Positions 1 to 4,557 of a stretch of DNA of 5,774 bases are shown piece after piece. A program made the position numbers and the translations under genes. Source of the stretch: Acidobacteriaceae bacterium. GTDB lineage: Bacteria > Acidobacteriota > Terriglobia > Terriglobales > Acidobacteriaceae. The first letter of the stretch is position 1. Every line of letters starts with the position of its first letter. Where the stretch lies: contig PMXH01000431.1 in NCBI GenBank assembly GCA_003165855.1, forward strand, positions 1 to 5,774. Reading direction: 5' to 3'. The notes beneath the pieces were generated by a model that was not told where the DNA came from, did not search any database, and saw nothing but the letters and a program-made list of their open reading frames with translations.

Positions 1-740
1 GGAATCTGTGGAATCTCGAAGATCGCGAGTCGGGTCTCAGGGTGTTTGCGGGCATAGCGCTCCAGTTTGTAGGTGAGCTGCTTGGGCGTGGTTATGCCCG
101 CGTCGGGGAAGATGCTGCGGTTGAAGGCGCCGGGAAAGTAGAAATTGAGGCTGCGACGCGCAAAATCCGAGCAGTTGTCGAACAGCAGGTTGAAGTGTGT
201 CAGATTTGCGACCTCATTCATGTGCGCGATGAACGCTTCATCCTGCTCTTCAGTGGTCTCAAAGCGGAAGGCGTAGATGCGCCGTTGATAGGAACCGCCC
301 ACCAACTGGGTCCAGCCGCCACGCGCCACATTGCCGGGATGCATGTCCGCTCCCAGGCTGAGCAGATGGGCTTCGTGATAGCGGTTATGCAGACTATTGA
401 CGATCTCGCGGTTCACGCGCGCGGGAACTTCGGAGGCGTTCTCGACCGAGTATAGGTAGGGAAGCAGCGGGATCGCCACCCAGTCATATCCGCCTACGCC
501 GTCATAGCGGCTGATGACCGCTCCTATTTCACCCGGAGCACAGGGACGCAAAACCAGCGGAGTCTCGGCGCATACGCCAGACAAATACACGGCTGCATGT
601 CCCGTAGCGGTGAAGAATCCGAGCTTTCCGTAAGGCTCTTCCAGCAGGAGCGTGGCCGACGCCCCAGCCCAAGAGGCAGACGCCAGCACCAGCACGAACA
701 ACGTGCACAAGGCGCGTCCCACTCTCCCCAGACTAGGCAT
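1..740 (-). CDS. Secreted protein with Gly-His and Asn-Cys motifs, possibly Lnb/DUF4105-like permuted papain fold (3' end outside window)
   Basis: A minus-strand frame stays open from the ATG at 738-740 to the left edge, giving 246 full codons; the C-terminus is missing. The start is supported by an in-frame stop (TAG) seven codons upstream and a modest AGGGA about 5 bases before it. Residues 1-26 look like a Sec signal peptide: Arg near the N-terminus, a hydrophobic run (ALCTLFVLVLASASWAGA) and small residues for cleavage, so the product is probably exported. The mature part has a Gly-His motif (TGHAAVYL, G47-H48) followed by two cysteines (C57, C67), and an Asn-Cys motif (LLFDNCSDFARR, C190). 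A GH motif followed far downstream by NC is the arrangement seen in the Lnb N-terminal/DUF4105 and related permuted NlpC/P60-like domains, where the Cys is the nucleophile. Family assignment is inference; the open frame, signal peptide and motifs are seen directly. It lies about 190 bases downstream of queG on the same strand, probably as a separate unit. Confidence 0.8.
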   Translation of the reverse strand, partial: MPSLGRVGRALCTLFVLVLASASWAGASATLLLEEPYGKLGFFTATGHAAVYLSGVCAETPLVLRPCAPGEIGAVISRYDGVGGYDWVAIPLLPYLYSVENASEVPARVNREIVNSLHNRYHEAHLLSLGADMHPGNVARGGWTQLVGGSYQRRIYAFRFETTEEQDEAFIAHMNEVANLTHFNLLFDNCSDFARRSLNFYFPGAFNRSIFPDAGITTPKQLTYKLERYARKHPETRLAIFEIPQI

Positions 741-930
741 GGCTATCCCTACTATGAACTACGTAATAAAGAACCCCTCATCGAAAGATTAGTTGCCGAA
801 AATCAGGAATGCGAGTTACGGAAGTCAGAGAGTCAACCAGGAATCCGTGTACAGTGCGTACCTGATTGAAAACTCAACAGATACGGGAGTGGGAAAGGAC
901 GGTTAAATCTCAATCAGGAGCAATCTGGAT
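741..930. other. Intergenic spacer between queG and the secreted-protein gene
   Basis: These 190 bases lie between two genes on the minus strand. Reading that strand, the clearest promoter-like element is TTGACT (rc of 823-828), a good -35 match, but no convincing -10 box follows at 16-18 bases. No hairpin with a T-run marks the end of queG. A short plus-strand open frame covering 597-869 has basic, low-complexity composition and is mostly antisense to the secreted-protein gene, so I do not call it. Confidence 0.5.
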
Positions 931-2037
931 CTAGGTCAGCTTCCGGATAGCCCAACCCGCGCCCTCGCTGACCACTTCATCTTCATCCGCCGCTAGCTTT
1001 TCGAGCAGTGGAAGGAACTTCCGGTCTCCGCTGTTGCCCATGGCAATCACCGCATTACGCCGCAAGCCCGCGCGGTTCGCCCGCTTCACCGGCGACCCGC
1101 GAAACGTCCGGCTGAACTCTTCCGCGTTAATCTCGGCCAGCCAGTCGAGCGCAGGATTCACCAACTCCTCCCGCGGCTGAAATTCGGCGGCCTTTGTCGC
1201 GGGCGCTTTCCGGTTCCAGGGGCAGACATCCTGACAGATGTCGCAACCAAAGATGTGCCGCCCCATCCCGGAGCGAAGCTCCTCATCCTGAGGCAATGAG
1301 CCACGCTTTTCGATGGTGAGGTACGAAATGCATCGATTGGAATCGAGCTGATACGGCGCGATCAACGCGTCGGTCGGGCAAGCGTCGATGCATCGCGTGC
1401 AGGTACCGCAGCGATCAGGCGCAGGCAAGCCCAGTTCGAGATCAGGATCGAGATCGAGCGAGGTGAGGATCACACCCAGAAACAGCCACGAGCCCAGCCT
1501 CTGATTGAGGATGCATGTGTTCTTCCCGATCCACCCAATCCCGGCGTACTTGGCCGCCACGCGCTCGACGATTGGCCCCGTATCAACGTAACAGCGCGTG
1601 ACCAGATCGTCGTCTCCACATGCGCGTTTCAACGCCGCCTCGACTTGCCGAAGGCGCTGCATCACGGAGTCGTGATAGTCCTGTTGGCCCCAGGCGTAGC
1701 GGGAGATCCATCCGCGACCTTTATTCGTCGTCGAATCGCTCGGCGCTTGCGTGGAATACGGCTGCCCCGTGTTGTAGTTGATGGCGCAAACCACCACGCT
1801 GCGAGCCCACGGTGCGGCGTGCGAGAGAGACGCGCGCTTCAGCCGGCCTTGCTCGTCGCGCGCTTCCAGATACTTCATCTCGCCGGCGTGCCCCTGGGCA
1901 ATCCAGCGGGGAAAGTATTCCAGCTCCGGAGCGTCCTCGACCGGGGCGATCCCCACGAGATCAAAGCCCGCGTCTGTGGCCGCTTGCGTTATCGTCGCCG
2001 TGATTTCAGCGGATCGAAGCATAGTCGAGCGAAACAT
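931..2037 (-). CDS. queG: Epoxyqueuosine reductase QueG
   Basis: QueG is a cytoplasmic cobalamin- and iron-sulfur-dependent enzyme that reduces epoxyqueuosine to queuosine at the wobble position of GUN-anticodon tRNAs, the last step of queuosine synthesis. From the ATG at 2037 the product is 368 residues, normal for the family. Visible landmarks in that numbering: an N-terminal domain containing GFDLVGIAP; the YVDTGPIVERVAA segment with the likely catalytic Asp152; GIGWIGKNT, part of the cobalamin-binding region; a ferredoxin-like double cluster with CGTCTRCIDACP (C210, C213, C216, C220), C236 and CDICQDVCPWN (C265, C268, C272); and a C-terminal HEAT-like repeat (LRRNAVIAMGNSGDRKFLPL) that ends the protein. 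The frame is open further to a TTG at 2106, but those 23 residues do not resemble the family. ATG 2022 is an equally plausible start; neither ATG has a clear ribosome binding site. No other queuosine gene is in the window. Confidence 0.95.
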   Translation of the reverse strand: MFRSTMLRSAEITATITQAATDAGFDLVGIAPVEDAPELEYFPRWIAQGHAGEMKYLEARDEQGRLKRASLSHAAPWARSVVVCAINYNTGQPYSTQAPSDSTTNKGRGWISRYAWGQQDYHDSVMQRLRQVEAALKRACGDDDLVTRCYVDTGPIVERVAAKYAGIGWIGKNTCILNQRLGSWLFLGVILTSLDLDPDLELGLPAPDRCGTCTRCIDACPTDALIAPYQLDSNRCISYLTIEKRGSLPQDEELRSGMGRHIFGCDICQDVCPWNRKAPATKAAEFQPREELVNPALDWLAEINAEEFSRTFRGSPVKRANRAGLRRNAVIAMGNSGDRKFLPLLEKLAADEDEVVSEGAGWAIRKLT

Positions 2038-2295
2038 GAGCAAGGACAAGGACGTGGAGACGCAGTTTGTTACGTCTCTGCCGGGCCAGCAATAAATTGC
2101 AAGCAACGTCTCCGCGGCAGACCGTTAAACCGCGGTAATAACTGGGAGAATCGCCGTTCCAATTTGAAACTCCGCTTCATTTTTTTGGCGGCAAAAACAT
2201 TTCCTCTCGATGCTCAGCGTATAAGCTTTTGCTCACAGAGTCACGCAACTCAACGCTGCGCGTTCTCCGAATTTCTTCGAAGAGGAGACACCTGT
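2038..2295. other. Divergent intergenic region between queG and the HExxE protein gene
   Basis: This region should carry the promoters for both flanking genes. On the plus strand the best -10 candidate is TATAAG at 2220-2225, but I see no good -35 at the usual distance. Two copies of CCGCGG (2112-2117 and 2130-2135) could pair as a 6-bp stem with a 12-base loop just ahead of queG. A run of seven T at 2180-2186 and an A-rich patch at 2193-2197 make the centre AT-rich. Close to the plus-strand start there is a small hairpin, AACGC-tgc-GCGTT (2252-2264), and a 10-bp perfect palindrome TCTTCGAAGA (2274-2283) that runs into the ribosome binding site. Confidence 0.4.
2281..2287 (+). promoter_or_regulatory. 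Strong Shine-Dalgarno site deciding the start at 2296
   Basis: AGAGGAG lies 8 bases before the ATG at 2296, a near-ideal sequence and spacing. It fixes the start of the HExxE protein and argues against the far longer open frame that begins at 1645 in the same reading frame. Confidence 0.85.
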
Positions 2296-3120
2296 ATGCC
2301 GCAACTCACCCACGCACAAACCCCAACCATCCAAATCTCCGTGATCAATGAGAGCACCGTTCTGACCGACGCAGAAGTCACGCCGGTCGTTTCCGCTCTC
2401 CAGAAGCAAGTGACCAACGACTTCGGTCCCGTTTGGGGGACCGCTGCCCAACTTACCATTATCCCCAAGGGAACTCAGCCGCCCACCGGGAGCTGGTGGC
2501 TGGTAATGCTCGACGACTCCGATCAGGCCAACGCCCTCGGTTATCACGACCTCACCACCGAAGGCCTTCCCATCGGCAAGGTCTTCGTCGCCAGCGATCT
2601 GAAGGCGGGCACATCCTGGACCGTCACCGCCAGCCATGAACTGCTGGAGATGCTCGGCGACCCCAACATCAACCTCACCGTGTTCGTGCAGAACAGCAAC
2701 ACCGCCGGAACTCTCTACGCCTATGAAGTCTGCGACGCCTGCGAAGACGATAGCGTCGGCTACGAGATCGATAACATTTTGCTTTCGGATTTCGTGTACC
2801 CAGCATGGTTCGAGAGTTTTCGCACCGAGGGCTCCACGCAGTTCGATCGCATGAACAAGATTCAGATTCCGTTACACCTGCTGGCCGGTGGCTACATCGG
2901 GACTTTCAACGTGAACTCGGGCAGCGGCTGGCAGCAACAAACCGCCGACAGGCGTCCGGCCAATCTCCTGCATCGAGGGTCTGTCGGCACGCGCCGCGAA
3001 CGCCGCGGCATTCCTCACGAATTGTGGATCAACAGCCTTCCTCAGAAGAAGATCGCAGGCAACGCGCAAAAATACCGCCAACTCCTGGAGACCATCCAGC
3101 AGCGGCGGGAAGCAGCCTGA
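2296..3120 (+). CDS. Putative zincin-like metalloprotease with HExxE...D...ExxD signature
   Basis: The 274-residue product starts at an ATG with an excellent ribosome binding site. I recognise no named family with certainty. The central signature is ASHELLEMLGDP (H114, E115, E118, D122) followed by YEVCDACE (E144, C146, D147, C149). A His-Glu-x-x-Glu motif followed by a Thr/Gly-Asp-Pro and then a Glu-x-x-Asp-x-Cys segment is a pattern I associate with predicted zinc peptidases of the HExxE...TDP type; here H114 plus acidic residues would bind the metal and E115 would be the catalytic base. This is inference. Next come ILLSDFVYPAWF, a Gly/Ser-rich turn (NVNSGSGW), and a basic tail (GTRRERRGIPHELW, then a Lys/Arg/Gln helix to the end). 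No signal peptide or membrane segment is visible, so the protein appears cytoplasmic unless exported by another route. It stands alone: queG is divergent upstream and a strong terminator follows 28 bases after the stop. Confidence 0.85.
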   Translation: MPQLTHAQTPTIQISVINESTVLTDAEVTPVVSALQKQVTNDFGPVWGTAAQLTIIPKGTQPPTGSWWLVMLDDSDQANALGYHDLTTEGLPIGKVFVASDLKAGTSWTVTASHELLEMLGDPNINLTVFVQNSNTAGTLYAYEVCDACEDDSVGYEIDNILLSDFVYPAWFESFRTEGSTQFDRMNKIQIPLHLLAGGYIGTFNVNSGSGWQQQTADRRPANLLHRGSVGTRRERRGIPHELWINSLPQKKIAGNAQKYRQLLETIQQRREAA

Positions 3121-3147
3121 AAGTTTTCTCTGGGTCCCTTCACTCGC

Positions 3148-3178
3148 AGCCCCGCGAGCACAGCGCGGGGCTTTTTTT
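3148..3178 (+). terminator. Strong intrinsic terminator
   Basis: A perfect 9-bp GC-rich stem (AGCCCCGCG at 3148-3156 with CGCGGGGCT at 3164-3172) closes a 7-base loop and is followed directly by a run of seven T (3172-3178). It lies 28 bases after the stop of the HExxE protein gene. On the minus strand the stem is not followed by a T-run, so it should act mainly in the plus direction and not for the convergent DUF507 genes. Confidence 0.93.
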
Positions 3179-3294
3179 GACAGTGGTCAGTGACCAGCAC
3201 GAACGCGTGCCTTCGCTTTTAGTGGGGCAGCGGCGACTTGCTCAGGCGGCGGGACGCAAGATTCGCGTTCGCGAGTACAGGGACCCAGCCGCGA
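3179..3294. other. Convergent intergenic region between terminator and DUF507 genes
   Basis: It contains three small palindromes in a row: TGGTCA-g-TGACCA (3184-3196), GCACG-aacg-CGTGC (3197-3210) and TCGCG-tt-CGCGA (3263-3274). None is followed by a T-run on the minus strand, so I see no clear terminator for the DUF507 genes. No gene is visible here. Confidence 0.4.
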
Positions 3295-3570
3295 TCAGAT
3301 TCCCAGCTTCTTCACTTCCTCGTTGTAATACTTGCGGTAAAGGATGTCCCACTCCTGCGAGCCTTCGAGGATGGTGCGCTTCTGGCTTTCGATCTTTTGC
3401 CGGGCCGCCTGGTCGATCCTCGCTTCGTGGTTGAGAAGATCTTCGAGAATCTTGCGGGTTTCCTGGCGGATGGTGTTGGGGTCTTCGATGAAATCGACTT
3501 CGTCGATCTGTTTGAGCGCGTCGGCGACGGCCCGCGCCAGCACGTTGACTTTGTCGCGGCTCAGTCTCAC
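3295..3570 (-). CDS. DUF507 family protein, second of a tandem pair
   Basis: This 91-residue protein belongs, by overall pattern, to the DUF507 family of small, highly charged, helical bacterial proteins of unknown function. It begins MRLSRDKVNVLARAVADAL, which parallels the start of the upstream neighbour (MLLSKEYVGYLAREV). The middle (residues 30-60) is rich in Glu, Asp and Arg with heptad-like spacing that suggests long helices, and the end is Lys-rich (YRKYYNEEVKKLGI). The start is GTG at 3568-3570, overlapping the upstream stop by four bases (GTGA), with AAGG about 7 bases before it. That overlap implies co-transcription and translational coupling with the upstream gene. No catalytic motif, signal peptide or membrane segment is visible. 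The gene is full length for the family. Confidence 0.9.
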   Translation of the reverse strand: MRLSRDKVNVLARAVADALKQIDEVDFIEDPNTIRQETRKILEDLLNHEARIDQAARQKIESQKRTILEGSQEWDILYRKYYNEEVKKLGI

Positions 3571-3845
3571 AGCACCGCCTTGTACTTGCGCACCAGTTCG
3601 GTTTTCACCTTGCGGAACATCTCCTGGTAATTGGCGCCGGTCTTGTTCATCTCTTCGGAATAGGCTTCAAGGATGACCCGCACTTCGTCGTTGATGCGGT
3701 CTTCCAGAGTCAGTTCGTCGAGCAGGGCGGCATGGACGCGCTCTGTGACCTTGGGCACGGCCGAGGTTTCGATGGCTTTGCCGGCAATCAGTTTCTTGGT
3801 AACTTCGCGGGCCAGGTAGCCCACATATTCCTTGGAAAGAAGCAT
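3567..3845 (-). CDS. DUF507 family protein, first of a tandem pair
   Basis: This 92-residue protein is the promoter-proximal member of the DUF507 pair. It starts at ATG 3843-3845, with MLLSKEYVGYLAREVTKKL, the same M-x-LS...V..LAR pattern as its partner, then a variable stretch (residues 20-35) and a highly charged helical second half (LEDRINDEVRVILEAY, then MFRKVKTELVRKYKAVL). Identity with the partner beyond the N-terminus is low by eye, so the duplication looks old and the two have probably diverged in role, perhaps as subunits of a heteromer. That last point is inference. The upstream sequence has no clean ribosome binding site: the only AGGA lies inside a small inverted repeat at 3850-3862. 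It is divergent from the gene at 4079. Confidence 0.9.
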   Translation of the reverse strand: MLLSKEYVGYLAREVTKKLIAGKAIETSAVPKVTERVHAALLDELTLEDRINDEVRVILEAYSEEMNKTGANYQEMFRKVKTELVRKYKAVL

Positions 3846-3849
3846 GTGC

Positions 3850-3862
3850 GGATAGAATATCC
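3850..3862 (-). repeat. Small inverted repeat in the DUF507 leader
   Basis: GGATA and TATCC, separated by three bases, form a perfect 5-bp inverted repeat. It ends 4 bases before the ATG of the first DUF507 gene on the minus strand and includes the only AGGA-like ribosome binding sequence. A hairpin there could mask the site, but with five pairs it would be weak. Confidence 0.4.
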
Positions 3863-3939
3863 TGTATCAGCAGGTTTGGTTTGTGAACCATAAAGTGTAA
3901 CACGGCATTCGCGTGCCGCGCGTGCCCGCTCTTACAAGC

Positions 3940-3988
3940 TTGCTGACGTTTCTCACAAGCGATCGAAGTTTGCCGACAAGTTGCCGAC
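3940..3988 (+). repeat. Three TTGCYGAC octamers in one orientation
   Basis: TTGCTGAC (3940-3947), TTGCCGAC (3970-3977) and TTGCCGAC (3981-3988) share orientation. The last two start 11 bases apart, about one helical turn, and the first starts 30 bases before the second, close to three turns. The first and third are each preceded by ACAAG, with one extra C in the first. Same-face spacing in a divergent promoter region is typical of tandem operator sites, but no regulator is identified and chance cannot be excluded. Confidence 0.4.
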
Positions 3989-4048
3989 CTAGGACGCAGC
4001 TCCAGCAGGCGGAGCAACCGCGGCTGGCAGGTTCACAGCAAAACGGCA

Positions 4049-4054
4049 TACAAT
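4049..4054 (+). promoter_or_regulatory. Candidate -10 box for the orphan-recJ unit
   Basis: TACAAT matches the sigma-70 -10 consensus at five of six positions and lies 24 bases before the ATG at 4079, leaving a short leader. The best -35 partner is CTGGCA (4024-4029), four of six matches at a long 19-base spacing, so this is a moderate candidate only. Confidence 0.35.
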
Positions 4055-4078
4055 GCTGATCGGAAGTAGAGGTTTCCT

Positions 4079-4555
4079 ATGTCACCCGCGCCAGACGATT
4101 TAACCAACGTCAAAGATGACATGATCGCCTTCATCGAAGGCCATGGCATGAGCCGTTTCCACGGCTACGTGGATTACGATGAGGTGCAGTGTGTCATGTG
4201 GGAGACGGGCACGAATCCTGACGCCTGGAAGGACTTCGTTGAACTGGCGAAAAGCGCCGGCGCGCCGTTCCTCACCATGCATTCCTGGAAGATGGAACGC
4301 ACGGAGCTGGACGAGTTGGTGCAAAGGCTTTCCCACTCCGAATTCACCGACGGCGACGACGTGGAAGACGCACGCTGGCTGCGCACACACGTCGGCAAGG
4401 TCGGATTTCTGCAGTTGGGCTGGGCTTATCAGGGATCGATGTTTCTGTGCGAAGCCAGCACTGATTGGTACGATCGCTACCAGCGCCTGCTGGAAGTGTC
4501 GGAAGATTTTGGCGGCATTCCCATCGACGAGTCGGACCAGGATGACGAAGGTTAG
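4079..4555 (+). CDS. Unrecognised acidic 158-residue protein upstream of recJ
   Basis: I do not recognise this protein. The ATG at 4079 has AGAGG 6 bases upstream, which supports the start. The product is acidic, with many Asp and Glu overall and a C-terminal tail PIDESDQDDEG. It is rich in Trp and other aromatics (HGYVDYDEVQCVMWE, DAWKDF, HSWKMER, DARWLR, LGWAYQGSMF, STDWYDRYQRLL), which suggests a compact folded domain. Cysteines at roughly residues 38 and 124 are not arranged as a metal site. No signal peptide or membrane segment is visible, so it is probably cytosolic. The stop is separated from the recJ start by only two bases, and the recJ ribosome binding site lies inside its last codons, so the two are almost certainly co-transcribed and translationally coupled. 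A role near DNA metabolism is possible from context alone. Confidence 0.85.
   Translation: MSPAPDDLTNVKDDMIAFIEGHGMSRFHGYVDYDEVQCVMWETGTNPDAWKDFVELAKSAGAPFLTMHSWKMERTELDELVQRLSHSEFTDGDDVEDARWLRTHVGKVGFLQLGWAYQGSMFLCEASTDWYDRYQRLLEVSEDFGGIPIDESDQDDEG
4547..4551 (+). promoter_or_regulatory. Ribosome binding site selecting the GTG start of recJ
   Basis: GAAGG lies 6 bases before the GTG at 4558, inside the final codons of the upstream gene. It supports a GTG start and coupling of the two genes. Confidence 0.65.
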
Positions 4556-4557
4556 CC

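Larger units (their letters stand above)
3846..4078. other. Divergent intergenic region between DUF507 pair and orphan-recJ unit
   Basis: This stretch of 233 bases must drive both flanking units. Reading from the left it holds an inverted repeat GGATA-gaa-TATCC (3850-3862), an inverted repeat TGGTT-tgtg-AACCA (3877-3890), three octamers of the form TTGCYGAC (3940-3947, 3970-3977, 3981-3988), and a candidate -10 box TACAAT (4049-4054). Short minus-strand open frames across 3667-4049 have no recognisable content, so I call no gene here. Confidence 0.5.

Noticed and set aside
42..455. A 137-residue plus-strand open frame.
   Set aside because: It is antisense to the secreted-protein gene, whose signal peptide and motifs make the minus strand the coding one.
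597..869. A 90-residue plus-strand open frame.
   Set aside because: It mostly overlaps the secreted-protein gene in antisense, has biased basic composition and no recognisable domain or ribosome binding site.
2038..2106. A 23-residue N-terminal extension of QueG from a TTG at 2106, with GGAG a few bases upstream.
   Set aside because: The extra residues do not resemble the QueG N-terminus, TTG is a rare start, and the spacing is short. It cannot be fully excluded.
2112..2135. CCGCGG pair that could form a hairpin before queG, considered as a possible riboswitch.
   Set aside because: A single 6-bp stem with a 12-base loop shows none of the features of a preQ1 or cobalamin riboswitch.
1645..2295. 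A 217-residue upstream extension of the HExxE protein in the same frame, antisense to queG.
   Set aside because: It is Arg-rich low-information sequence opposite a clearly real queG, and the AGAGGAG site at 2281-2287 marks the true start at 2296.
2233..2637. A 134-residue minus-strand open frame opposite the HExxE gene.
   Set aside because: It is the antisense shadow of a gene with a strong ribosome binding site and a coherent motif pattern.
3238..3676. Plus-strand open frames of 110-130 residues across the DUF507 genes.
   Set aside because: Both minus-strand DUF507 genes are recognisable and overlap in operon fashion; the plus-strand frames are shadows.
3667..4049. Minus-strand open frames extending into the divergent intergenic region.
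   Set aside because: The sequence is Arg/Cys-rich without any pattern, and the frames collide with the DUF507 gene in another frame.
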